DNA of 64,000 nt from positions 1-64,000 of the forward strand of contig CAJWIY010000002.1 in NCBI GenBank assembly GCA_913042205.1, written 5' to 3'. Each line of letters starts with the position of its first letter. Within the stretch, counting starts at the first letter, position 1. The notes under the pieces are model-generated. The model did not search any database, was not told the DNA's origin, and saw only the letters and a program-made list of their open reading frames with translations. The translations under genes were made by a program, and so were the position numbers. Below are positions 21,805 to 29,580 of this stretch, piece by piece. The DNA is from an uncultured Gammaproteobacteria bacterium. Lineage in GTDB: Bacteria > Pseudomonadota > Gammaproteobacteria > Pseudomonadales > Litorivicinaceae.

Positions 21805-22243
21805 GAGGTCCATCCTTTCGTATCGGCTTAAGTTTGATTATTGGTTTGACAGGGGTTTTCCCTTTTTCTGAAGATGGTTGAACTGGAAGAGAGAACCCCT
21901 CTAGAAGATCTTTAACACTTTTAGTGTCGTACCAACCATACATGTCAATAAAGACCTCTCCTGGGTTTTCCTGGTGATGAATCATTCCGATACCGTGTTG
22001 TTCGGTGACATTAAGGAAATCCTCTTCAGCCTCCCTGAGAATGGTTTTTCCAAATAGTTCATTGGGATCACACCCAAAAATTTGAGAGAGTCGAACCAGA
22101 TATTTGGTTGGGTCGCTTTCTGACTTTTCTAGCCTTGAATATTGTGACTGTGTAATCCCAAGTTGAGACGAAACTTGTCCTTGGGTTAGCCCCAACATCA
22201 CTCGACGTTTTTTTAAAGGATTGGTGATAAGTTTGTTTCTCAT
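21794..22243 (-). CDS. XRE-family helix-turn-helix transcriptional regulator
   Basis: The 149-residue protein has an N-terminal XRE/Cro-type helix-turn-helix over about residues 8-65 (KKRRVMLGLTQGQVSSQLGI then TQSQYSRLEKSESDPT). A C-terminal domain of unknown function follows (GEVFIDMYGWYDTKSVKDLL) with a basic tail. A 13-bp perfect inverted repeat spans the start codon and the DNA just upstream, a likely autoregulatory operator. It is probably cotranscribed with the 42-codon ORF. Target genes are unknown; the divergent 89-residue gene at 22470 is the nearest candidate. Confidence 0.88.
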   Translation of the reverse strand: MRNKLITNPLKKRRVMLGLTQGQVSSQLGITQSQYSRLEKSESDPTKYLVRLSQIFGCDPNELFGKTILREAEEDFLNVTEQHGIGMIHHQENPGEVFIDMYGWYDTKSVKDLLEGFSLPVQPSSEKGKTPVKPIIKLKPIRKDGPHED

Positions 22244-22271
22244 ATAAATACATTTTTTATGTATTTATATG
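22241..22271. promoter_or_regulatory. 13-bp perfect inverted repeat over the XRE gene start (putative operator)
   Basis: CATATAAATACAT (22241-22253) and ATGTATTTATATG (22259-22271) are perfect inverted copies separated by five T. The left arm includes the start codon of the XRE gene. The symmetry and size fit a dimeric HTH regulator, so autorepression is likely. In RNA the same sequence could fold and hide the start codon. Confidence 0.75.
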
Positions 22272-22469
22272 TAATATCAACAAATATTTTTTTTGATTTC
22301 GTTATAGGTGTGTTGAAGTTAACGAGAGAAGTTTGGAATTTCATGAGAGGACTTTCGACTGCGACTGTAGAATAAGTAATTGATAATATAATTATGAAAT
22401 GAATAGGTAGGCGTTCCTGTGAGGATGTGTTTTTGACATTGTCAATTGTCTTTGAGGTGAATTTTTGAA
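22272..22469. promoter_or_regulatory. AT-rich divergent intergenic region with TTGACA palindrome
   Basis: This gap lies between the XRE operator and the 89-residue gene. TTGACA-T-TGTCAA (22433-22445) is a perfect 6-bp inverted repeat and also resembles a -35 element, but it is only about 25 bp from the downstream start codon. A GAGGTGA ribosome-binding site at 22454-22460 serves the gene at 22470. I could not place a convincing -10. Confidence 0.4.
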
Positions 22470-22739
22470 TTGTCTATTGCAATCAAGAAATTAAGCGACG
22501 ATGTCTTTGAGGTGACGGTTGCAGAAATTTCGACAACTGCTCACACGGTGACAATTTCTGATCAAAGCCTTAACGATCTAACTGATAAAAAGGTGACGAA
22601 GACGCAGTTGTTGGAGTTTTCCTTCAATTTTTTGCTCGATAGAGAACCAAATACGTCCATTCTGTCATCATTCGATATCAACGTAATTTCGAGATATTTT
22701 CCCGATTACAGAGATGAAGTCAGACGATGGTGCAATTAG
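22470..22739 (+). CDS. Small conserved protein of unknown function, 89 residues
   Basis: The protein starts at TTG with a GAGGTGA ribosome-binding site 9 bp upstream. It begins SIAIKKLSDDVFEVTV and ends with the pattern LLDREPNTSILSSFDINVIS then RYFPDYRDE. From memory this resembles a family of short uncharacterised proteobacterial proteins with a conserved REPN-SIL and RYFP-Y pattern; I cannot confirm it here. It is soluble and has no signal peptide. It stands alone on the plus strand, divergent from the XRE regulator. Confidence 0.75.
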   Translation: MSIAIKKLSDDVFEVTVAEISTTAHTVTISDQSLNDLTDKKVTKTQLLEFSFNFLLDREPNTSILSSFDINVISRYFPDYRDEVRRWCN

Positions 22740-22943
22740 GATTAGAACCAAGAACTTTGGCCTATGTAACGATCCATAAGAATTTTTATATCGGTGTGCA
22801 TACGAGGAATTGGGGGAATGGTGAGTTTTGTATCGTGATCGCGTATCCTTCGAACTAGATAGTTAAAACTCCGAGCCAATTCAAATAGGGTGGCGGATAC
22901 GCTTGATAATTTACTGACCGTCATGAAAACACGAGGTACATCG

Positions 22944-23261
22944 ATGAGTTTGTCAACTGAGCGCGCCTTGAATCTGTTACGCGTCATTGAAAAAGCCGAA
23001 GAAATCTCGCAACGCGAGTTAGCTGAGCGCGTTGACGTGAGTTTGGGAACCGCCAATCAAACGATCCGAGCTTTGGTTGGGGAAGGGATTCTGGAAACCA
23101 ATGTTGTCACAACATCAAAAGGTAAGCGTGGTCAAACCTACAATCTTACTTCAATTGGGAAGGAACAGCGGAAGCAACTTGCGAAGCTCCGTATACAGGA
23201 ATGTGAGCGAGACATTCGGTGCCTTGAGACCGAGATAAATAAATTGAAGCAGGAAATTTAA
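22944..23261 (+). CDS. Winged-helix (MarR-like, EPS-associated type) transcriptional regulator
   Basis: The 105-residue protein has a winged helix over about residues 5-65 (EISQRELAERVDVSLGTANQ, RALVGEGILE) and a C-terminal charged coiled coil (ECERDIRCLETEINKLKQEI). This layout matches the short MarR-like regulators found in exopolysaccharide clusters, although no such cluster is here. I chose the ATG at 22944, which has GAGGT 7 bp upstream; the frame also opens at GTG 22890 and ATG 22923. The next gene starts 7 bp after the stop, so the two are probably cotranscribed. Confidence 0.8.
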   Translation: MSLSTERALNLLRVIEKAEEISQRELAERVDVSLGTANQTIRALVGEGILETNVVTTSKGKRGQTYNLTSIGKEQRKQLAKLRIQECERDIRCLETEINKLKQEI

Positions 23262-23268
23262 TTTCTGC

Positions 23269-23760
23269 ATGATCTTTCACTATTCCCATGCGCCAATTAG
23301 GAAGGAAATCGAGTCCTCAGGTTTCATAGGTCTCGAGGGATGCCGCCTCGAGTATTTTATTGATGCTGGGCTTCATCTGGGGCAACCCCGTTCGTCTGAA
23401 CTAAGCTATCAATGGCGAAGCTGCAAAAAAGAATATAAAGCGCGTGGTCGTTATGTGTGGTTTACAGAGCAGCCCTTCTCGTATGCGATTGGCAGCCCGG
23501 ATGTTCCTAAAACTCGATACATCTATGACCCCTCCGAAATTAGGGCATTCACGTGGTCTAGCATTATGGAAATGGCTGTGTCAGATAAGAAACGATTTTC
23601 GGCGATGAAGGCCGTGAGTGAATACGGGATGAGTCTGGGGGATGATCCTTTCAAGTGGTGGGTAACATTCGAGGAGGTCCCTCTAAAAAAATGTAAGGAA
23701 GTTGAGGAAATAGGACCATTTCCAGCCAATCCCTCGGCCCCTCTAAGTCATAGTGAGTAG
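23269..23760 (+). CDS. Hypothetical protein, 163 residues, possibly ADP-ribosyltransferase-like
   Basis: I do not recognise the family with confidence. The N terminus FHYSHAPIRKEIESSGFIG, the middle GRYVWFTEQP and the late WVTFEEVP resemble the spacing of H, aromatic and E positions in small ADP-ribosyltransferase-fold proteins (DarT or RNA 2'-phosphotransferase type). That is a weak, visual resemblance. The protein is soluble and rich in aromatics. It follows the winged-helix gene by 7 bp, a layout seen for regulator-toxin pairs. Its 3' end overlaps the convergent membrane-protein gene by 18 bp. Confidence 0.7.
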   Translation: MIFHYSHAPIRKEIESSGFIGLEGCRLEYFIDAGLHLGQPRSSELSYQWRSCKKEYKARGRYVWFTEQPFSYAIGSPDVPKTRYIYDPSEIRAFTWSSIMEMAVSDKKRFSAMKAVSEYGMSLGDDPFKWWVTFEEVPLKKCKEVEEIGPFPANPSAPLSHSE

Positions 23761-24063
23761 GGGCGGCACTAATAACCCGACTCCCACCCCGGTGATGTAA
23801 CTAACCGCCGTAGAAAATGTCTTTTGTTTTCGCATTCTTTTCTGGTCATCAATGAATTCAACGTCCTCATACTCACTCTTGAAAATGGTGGCCGGTAGAG
23901 TGGCAGAATCGATCTGACTTGATGCTGAGAGTCGTGTACTTATGGCTCGGGCGAGCCAATATAAGCATGGTATGGCGACCGCGATAAAAATTGTCAGCTG
24001 CTGCTGCGGCGCGAAAAGTCCGATCCCAAGACCGGTTATAAGGGCAAGTAATGATGGAAGCAT
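23743..24063 (-). CDS. Small membrane protein of unknown function
   Basis: The 106-residue protein has two N-terminal hydrophobic segments (LPSLLALITGLGIGLF and LTIFIAVAIPCLYWLARAI). A charged middle (EYEDVEFIDDQKRMRKQK) and a last hydrophobic segment with VGVGLLVPPLL follow. I chose the ATG at 24063 because GGAGAA lies about 9 bp upstream; a TTG at 24087 would add eight residues. No family is recognised. It is the last gene of the cluster after glmS and overlaps its convergent neighbour. Confidence 0.6.
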   Translation of the reverse strand: MLPSLLALITGLGIGLFAPQQQLTIFIAVAIPCLYWLARAISTRLSASSQIDSATLPATIFKSEYEDVEFIDDQKRMRKQKTFSTAVSYITGVGVGLLVPPLLTMT

Positions 24064-24170
24064 GGATCTAGTTCTCCAAAGCCTCAAACTACACGAACCA
24101 CAATATATAGTGTTTATGTCCGTGTCAAACCGCTAAATGTTGAAAAATTCTGAAGAACGCTGGAGGTTAC

Positions 24171-24593
24171 ATGGAGCAATATTTCTCTGGACAATCGATT
24201 GTCACAGACGGTTTGTCGTCAACAAATATCACTCGCGAGATTGAAATACATGTGGCAGAAAGCGGAATCGTAAATGGCTTCTGCCACCTATCTTGCGTAC
24301 ACACATCCGCATCCATCCTCATTCAGGAAAACGCGTCTCCTGAGGTACAACGGGACCTCATTAAGTTTCTTTCCAGGGTGGCTCCGATGCAATCAGGACT
24401 CTACGAGCACGATATTGAGGGAATGGATGATATGCCGGCCCATTTGAGGACCGCGATTACTCAGACTCATATCACGATGAGCATAATAAATGGCCGCCTC
24501 GTTCTTGGTGAATGGCAGGGTATTTTTTTGTTAGAACACCGACAGACAGGGTCCAAGCGGGAGGTAAAGGTCCACATCATGGGGTCGCACTAA
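24171..24593 (+). CDS. yjbQ: YjbQ/UPF0047 family protein (secondary thiamine-phosphate synthase type)
   Basis: The 140-residue protein matches the YjbQ family over its whole length: CVHTSASILIQENASPEVQR, HDIEGMDDMPAHLRT, LGEWQGIFLLEHR and a final REVKVHI segment. E. coli YjbQ has weak thiamine-phosphate synthase activity, but the physiological role is unsettled. GGAGG precedes the ATG. It stands alone on the plus strand, and its stop overlaps the end of the convergent GntR gene by 4 bp. Confidence 0.9.
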   Translation: MEQYFSGQSIVTDGLSSTNITREIEIHVAESGIVNGFCHLSCVHTSASILIQENASPEVQRDLIKFLSRVAPMQSGLYEHDIEGMDDMPAHLRTAITQTHITMSIINGRLVLGEWQGIFLLEHRQTGSKREVKVHIMGSH

Positions 24594-25252
24594 CCTGCGT
24601 TCCTGAGCGCCCCTATGATTGTAGTGCGCTTGGTTTCGATGTGTTGAATTAGCACCGCCTCCAGACGATCGGAATCGCGAGACTCGAGCGCATCGATCAT
24701 TTCCTCATGTTCCGCAACAGCCTTAGCCCAACTTTCCGCGGTCATATGAGCGCTGAATCGAGCTCGCCGAACCTTCGCTGATAGATTGTTAATTGTGTCG
24801 ACAAGAGTCTGGTTTCCGCTTCCTTCTGTGATTAATTCATGAATAAGGCGATTAGTCTCAAAATAATCGTCAACTGCCCCGTTTCTGTAGTGACCAATCA
24901 TTTGATTATGAATGTTTCGAACTTGTAGGATTTTTTCTCGCTCCATATTTACAGCAGCCAGACGACCTCCCAAACCCTCGAGTGATGCCATAATCGGCAA
25001 GATCTCTGTAACGTCTTCACGACTAATCACACTCACGATAGCTCCGCGGTTCGGTTGTAGCTCTACCAGCCCCTCTGTCGCTAGCGATCGAATAGCCTCG
25101 CGGAGCGGTGTACGGCTCACCCCCATATCGTTACACAGTTCAACTTCATTGAGGCGCGCCCCGGGCGCAAGTTCGCCCGAATCGATCGCAACCCGAAGCC
25201 GTTCAGCAACTTGAACGTGGAGCGGTGCCCGGACAATGACGTTGCTACTCAA
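24590..25252 (-). CDS. GntR-family transcriptional regulator, FCD domain
   Basis: The 220-residue protein has an N-terminal GntR winged helix (LNEVELCNDMGVSRTPLREA, GLVELQPNRGAIV) and an all-helical FCD ligand domain with conserved HE and H positions (AVAEHEEMIDALESRD). FCD regulators usually respond to carboxylic-acid metabolites. The start is a TTG with AGGGAG 10 bp upstream, 7 bp after the oxidase gene, so the two form an operon. Palindromes in the divergent promoter at 28279-28305 are candidate operators, giving feedback control of the oxidase and the aminotransferase-TRAP genes. Confidence 0.9.
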   Translation of the reverse strand: MSSNVIVRAPLHVQVAERLRVAIDSGELAPGARLNEVELCNDMGVSRTPLREAIRSLATEGLVELQPNRGAIVSVISREDVTEILPIMASLEGLGGRLAAVNMEREKILQVRNIHNQMIGHYRNGAVDDYFETNRLIHELITEGSGNQTLVDTINNLSAKVRRARFSAHMTAESWAKAVAEHEEMIDALESRDSDRLEAVLIQHIETKRTTIIGALRNAG

Positions 25253-25259
25253 ATTTAGA

Positions 25260-28256
25260 TCACTCCCTCAAATGCTCCGCTAGGATTATAGCGACGTGCT
25301 CGGCCTTTCGGGACGTTGTGTCTGCTATTTGGTGCCTGCAGCTCGTCCCGTCGGCGATGATACGCGTGCTTTCACTCGCATTTCTGATGGCGGGAGCTAA
25401 ATCGAGCTCGGCCATTGCAATGGATTCGCTAAAAGTCTCTTTCTGGTAACCAAAGTGCCCGGCCATCCCACAACAGGACGAATTGATCATAGTCACATCA
25501 AGCCCAGGTATACGCTTAAGCAGAACCTCGACCGGACGCATCACCCGTGCGGCTTTCTGATGACAGTGACCGTGAACTAATACCTCTGAGCATTTAGCGG
25601 TACTTAAACTTAGCTTTGCGCGTCCGGCGGCAAGTTCGTTCTCGATAAACTCTTCGAAAAGAAATGCATGTTTTGCGATAAAGTCTGCGGTAACTGCATC
25701 GAGTAGGACTCTGAACTCGTCACGGAGGGTTAAAAGACAGGAGGGTTCTAAACCAACGATAGGTATTCCTTGACGAACATATGGCTCAAGTGTCACTACA
25801 AAACGAGTAGCTTCCTTCTTTGCTCGGTCAATCATGCCCGAAGCCAGAAATGTGCGACCGCAACACACCGGCCGCTTGTCTGGTTTTGGCTCGATTACCT
25901 GATAGCCCATGGCTTCCAGTACTTTGCGAGCCGCGTAAAGATTTTTTGTCTCGAATGAGCGATTAAAGGTGTCTCCGAACAGAATGACTGCCGGTCGATT
26001 CGTGGAAGCCTCGTTTGGCGGTTCTTGATACGCACTATCCCATCTGGGGAGTTTTCTATCCTTGGACAGCCCGATAATTTTTTCGCTGAGCCACGGCAGG
26101 CCCGGTATCTGGTCTCGCAGATTGCCTATCCAAGGCGCTTTCCTCAACCAAGGCGCGTAGTGTGGCAGGTACGCTATCAGTTTGTCTCGAAGACTACTGC
26201 CAAAACGCTGTATGCGTTGATACAGTACCTCCGATTTCATCTTTGCCATATCAACACTTGTTGGGCATTCGTTTTGACATGCCTTACAACCAACACAGAG
26301 TCTCATAGTCTCGAGCATTTCATTGGCGGTCAACGCATCGGAACCCAATTGCCCGGATAACGCAAGCCGGAGCGTATTCGCACGACCTCTGACCAGATCT
26401 TTTTCGTTTTTGGTGACCCGGTATGAGGGGCACATAACACCAGAATCTGTCTTTCTGCAGGCTCCGTTGTTGTTACACATCTCGACTGCACCACTAAATC
26501 CACCCCATTCTGACCAGTTAAAGCCGGTTTCGAAGGATCCATGGACGGTGATGTTTTCCTCATAGGTGGGACTAAAGCGGAATAGTGTTCGATCGTCATG
26601 GCGTGGTGGATCCACAATTTTATTGGGATTGAACAGACCCTCTGGATCGAGTAGCGTTTTTACTTCCTTAAAGAGTGCGATCATTTCGGACCCAAACATG
26701 TCTTCGTGGAATTCCGATCGCGCAATACCGTCGCCATGCTCGCCAGAATGGGACCCTTTGTATTCACGAACCATCTCAAATGCTTCTTCGGCAACGGCTC
26801 TAAGCGCTTTAGCGCCTAAATCTTTTTTTAGATTTAGGACCGGGCGAACGTGCAGTGTGCCAACAGAGGCGTGTGCATACCAACAACCACTGGTCCCGTG
26901 TTTTTCAAAAACTTCTGTCAACCTTCTCGTGTATTCAGCCAGATCCTTTAACTCGACTGCACAATCCTCGACTATCGAAATAGGTTTTGCGTCTCCCCGC
27001 ATAGACATCATGATATTAAGACCCTGCTTCCTTACCTCCCAAATTTGTTTTTGAAAGTTCGGGTCCTCAGCTCTCACAACAGAGTCTGGTTCCCCCAAAT
27101 CGGCCATGAGCTGCTCAAGTTGATCCAGTCGTCGGATGTTTTCCTTTTGGTCTTCTTCTGCAAACTCTACGAGCAGAAGAGCGTCGGGGTTCCCCTTCAC
27201 GAACAAATCTACCGTTTTGGCGAACATCGGAATGTTGCGCGACAGCTGAATCATCGTGTTGTCCACCAGTTCAACCGCCGATGGTCCGAGCGTCACGAGG
27301 TGCTGTGCCGCGTCCATTGCGCTATAGAAAGTTTTAAAGTGACATATCCCTAGCGTTTTATTTTTTGGGATAGGTGAAAGGCTTAATTCAATTTCTTCAA
27401 ACAGACCAAGAGTGCCCTCGCTACCCACGAATAGATGACTGGGATTGCTGCGCGTCCCAGGCCAGCATCCGGAGCCACCATTCCCGTTCGGGATAAGAGC
27501 ATCAACATTGTAACCACCGACACGGCGCATCAGTTGTGGCAGCCGCGACTCAATTAGTGGTTTTTTGGCCGCCCCAAGGTAAAGAAGCTTGCCGAGGAGG
27601 TCGTTGCGAGTTCTAAGATCTGCAGCCGTTAGACTTTGCTCTTGTTTTGAGAGCGTTCGCCAGCTTACCGTGTTGCCATCGGCAAGTAAGGCTTGCACGA
27701 CCCGAACGTTATCACGCATAGTTCCATAACGAATACTTCGCGACCCACAGCTATTATTGCCGGCCATTCCACCCAGTGTCGCTCTGCTGGAGGTCGAGAC
27801 ATCGACGGGGTACCAAAGCCCTGTGTGTTTTATCTTGGAATTCAGGTGGTCAAGCACTATTCCGGGCTCAACGACACAGGTCTGTTTCTCCGAATCGACT
27901 TCAACCAACCGGTTGAGATATTTTGAGTCGTCGATCACTAGCGACCGATTGATGGTTTGCCCGTTTTGGCTTGTGCCACCACCACGGCCGGTCAGGCAAA
28001 CGTCAAACTCTGATGCAATGTGAACAAGGGCTTTAAGGTCATCCCGCGTTCTGGGAACAACAACACCAATAGGGAAAATTTGGTAGTGGCTGGCGTCAGT
28101 GGCATAGCGGCCACGATCGAACAGCGAAAAAAGAATTTCGCATTGAGTATCTTTTTTTAATCGTTGTTCCAACCGAATCGCTTCGCTCAAATCTACTTCG
28201 CGAGCTCTGGATGCCTGGTCTCGTGCGATCATATGGGGCGAGGATAGGTCATTCAT
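25260..28256 (-). CDS. FAD-binding and (4Fe-4S)-binding oxidase, D-2-hydroxyacid dehydrogenase type
   Basis: The 998-residue fusion has an N-terminal PCMH FAD domain (TGRGGGTSQNGQ, AGNNSCGSRSIRYGT), an FAD-oxidase C-terminal domain, then a ferredoxin-like domain (CVGCKACQNECPTS). Two CCG-type cysteine domains (CCGRTFLASG, SCCGMAGHFGYQKE) end the protein. This is the YdiJ/D-lactate dehydrogenase-like layout that oxidises 2-hydroxyacids and passes electrons to the membrane. The exact substrate cannot be read; glycolate, D-lactate or D-2-hydroxyglutarate are options. It shares an operon with the GntR regulator and is divergent from an aminotransferase that could use the product oxoacid. Confidence 0.9.
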   Translation of the reverse strand: MNDLSSPHMIARDQASRAREVDLSEAIRLEQRLKKDTQCEILFSLFDRGRYATDASHYQIFPIGVVVPRTRDDLKALVHIASEFDVCLTGRGGGTSQNGQTINRSLVIDDSKYLNRLVEVDSEKQTCVVEPGIVLDHLNSKIKHTGLWYPVDVSTSSRATLGGMAGNNSCGSRSIRYGTMRDNVRVVQALLADGNTVSWRTLSKQEQSLTAADLRTRNDLLGKLLYLGAAKKPLIESRLPQLMRRVGGYNVDALIPNGNGGSGCWPGTRSNPSHLFVGSEGTLGLFEEIELSLSPIPKNKTLGICHFKTFYSAMDAAQHLVTLGPSAVELVDNTMIQLSRNIPMFAKTVDLFVKGNPDALLLVEFAEEDQKENIRRLDQLEQLMADLGEPDSVVRAEDPNFQKQIWEVRKQGLNIMMSMRGDAKPISIVEDCAVELKDLAEYTRRLTEVFEKHGTSGCWYAHASVGTLHVRPVLNLKKDLGAKALRAVAEEAFEMVREYKGSHSGEHGDGIARSEFHEDMFGSEMIALFKEVKTLLDPEGLFNPNKIVDPPRHDDRTLFRFSPTYEENITVHGSFETGFNWSEWGGFSGAVEMCNNNGACRKTDSGVMCPSYRVTKNEKDLVRGRANTLRLALSGQLGSDALTANEMLETMRLCVGCKACQNECPTSVDMAKMKSEVLYQRIQRFGSSLRDKLIAYLPHYAPWLRKAPWIGNLRDQIPGLPWLSEKIIGLSKDRKLPRWDSAYQEPPNEASTNRPAVILFGDTFNRSFETKNLYAARKVLEAMGYQVIEPKPDKRPVCCGRTFLASGMIDRAKKEATRFVVTLEPYVRQGIPIVGLEPSCLLTLRDEFRVLLDAVTADFIAKHAFLFEEFIENELAAGRAKLSLSTAKCSEVLVHGHCHQKAARVMRPVEVLLKRIPGLDVTMINSSCCGMAGHFGYQKETFSESIAMAELDLAPAIRNASESTRIIADGTSCRHQIADTTSRKAEHVAIILAEHLRE

Positions 28257-28378
28257 CTCATTTCTGTTCAGCTTTTATTTTGCATACAAAATACGATATG
28301 CATATTATTCGGTATTGGGGTACGCTTGCAACTTAAGCCTGCGTCTTCAAATGACAAGATAACAATAAGGACCCATCC
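28257..28378. promoter_or_regulatory. Divergent promoter region with two palindromes (putative GntR/FCD operators)
   Basis: TTTGCATACAAA (28279-28290) is a near-palindrome of the TTG-N4-CAA kind often bound by FCD-type GntR regulators. ATATGCATAT (28296-28305) is a perfect palindrome; the two centres are 16 bp apart. They lie between the oxidase and aminotransferase starts. An AAGGA ribosome-binding site lies about 8 bp before the aminotransferase ATG. Assignment to the GntR protein at 24590 is inference. Confidence 0.5.
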
Positions 28379-29542
28379 ATGGCCTACAGGGCGGGAAGAC
28401 ACTTTCTACAGATTCCGGGACCGAGTCCAGTTCCAGATCGCATATCACGGGCTATCGACGCGCCTGTCATTGACCATCGTGGCCCCGATTTTGGGGACCT
28501 TGGGTTATCAGTATTAAGCGGTATGCAGCGCATTTTCAAAACAAACAGCCCGGTCATCATCTATCCCAGCTCGGGAACGGGCGCCTGGGAGGCGTGCCTG
28601 TTGAATGTACTGACCGCGGGTGATCAGGTTCTATTTTATGAAACAGGCCAGTTCGCTAATCTTTGGAAACAGATGGCGGATCGACTTGGTATTGAGACCG
28701 AGTTTTTGGGTGGCGACTGGCGCAGTGGGGTCGATGCTAATCGAATTGAACAACGACTCCGCAATGATACTGGTAGCTCTATAAAGGCAGTATGCTGCGT
28801 GCACCACGAGACAAGCTGCGGAATTACTTCCGATATCCGGGCGGTGCGAGAGGCGATAGATTCTGTAGGTCATCCTGCGTTGCTTCTCGTCGATAGCATA
28901 TCGGGTTTGGCGTCAGTTGATTATGAACACGACCTTTGGGGCGCAGATGTGACTGTTTCTGGCTCTCAGAAAGGTTTAATGATGCCTCCTGGCCTTGGAT
29001 TTAACGCTCTATCAGATCGGGCGATAGAGACGTCAAAAAAAGGCGGATCCAAGCGTTCGTACTGGGATTGGCAGGATATGCTGACCGCAAACTCAAGTGG
29101 TTATTTTCCGTACACGCCGGCAACGACTTTGTTTTACGGCCTAAAAGAAGCTATCGCGATGCTGGAGGAGGAAGGTTTAGACAATGTATTTTCAAGACAT
29201 AAGAGGCTCGCTGATTCCTGTCGCGCGGCGGTTGATGCTTGGGAGCTTGAGACGATCTGTCTGAATCCGCGAGAGCATTCGAACGCCTTGACGGGAATAA
29301 TGATGCCTGATGGGTATGACGCAGACTACGTGCGCCAAGTTATTTTGGAACATTTTAATATGTCTCTGGGTACCGGTTTAGGAAAGATTAAAGGAAAGGC
29401 CTTCCGCATCGGACACTTAGGTGATATCAATGAACTCATGCTTATGGGCGTCATTTGTGGCGTCGAGATGGGCTTGGGCTTGGCTGGCGTGCCGCACCAG
29501 TCAGGAGGGGTGGAGGCCGCAATGCGGTCCCTTGCGCGGTGA
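28379..29542 (+). CDS. Class-V aminotransferase (serine/alanine/aspartate--glyoxylate type)
   Basis: The 387-residue PLP enzyme has the fold-type I class-V pattern: YPSSGTGAWEACLLN for the phosphate site, LLVDSISGLAS with the PLP-nitrogen Asp, and SGSQKGLMMPPGL with the Schiff-base Lys. This group transfers amino groups to glyoxylate or pyruvate; the amino donor cannot be read. A glyoxylate-using enzyme next to a possible glycolate-type oxidase would make a short route from 2-hydroxyacid to glycine. I chose the ATG at 28379 with AAGGA upstream. dctP follows 38 bp after the stop. Confidence 0.88.
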   Translation: MAYRAGRHFLQIPGPSPVPDRISRAIDAPVIDHRGPDFGDLGLSVLSGMQRIFKTNSPVIIYPSSGTGAWEACLLNVLTAGDQVLFYETGQFANLWKQMADRLGIETEFLGGDWRSGVDANRIEQRLRNDTGSSIKAVCCVHHETSCGITSDIRAVREAIDSVGHPALLLVDSISGLASVDYEHDLWGADVTVSGSQKGLMMPPGLGFNALSDRAIETSKKGGSKRSYWDWQDMLTANSSGYFPYTPATTLFYGLKEAIAMLEEEGLDNVFSRHKRLADSCRAAVDAWELETICLNPREHSNALTGIMMPDGYDADYVRQVILEHFNMSLGTGLGKIKGKAFRIGHLGDINELMLMGVICGVEMGLGLAGVPHQSGGVEAAMRSLAR

Positions 29543-29580
29543 AACTAACTCCAGAGAAAAGAAATAAACCGGAGAAAGAT

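Noticed and set aside
22259..22375. 38-codon ATG ORF starting inside the XRE palindrome (MYLYVIST...)
   Set aside because: No ribosome-binding site, AT-rich sequence that makes hydrophobic codons by chance, and the start coincides with the operator.
22742..23056. 104-codon minus-strand ORF over the winged-helix gene
   Set aside because: It overlaps the helix-turn-helix coding region and lacks a ribosome-binding site and family features.
26566..27054. 162-codon plus-strand ORF inside the FAD/Fe-S oxidase
   Set aside because: Antisense shadow of a strongly supported protein, with unlikely composition (Ser/Arg rich).
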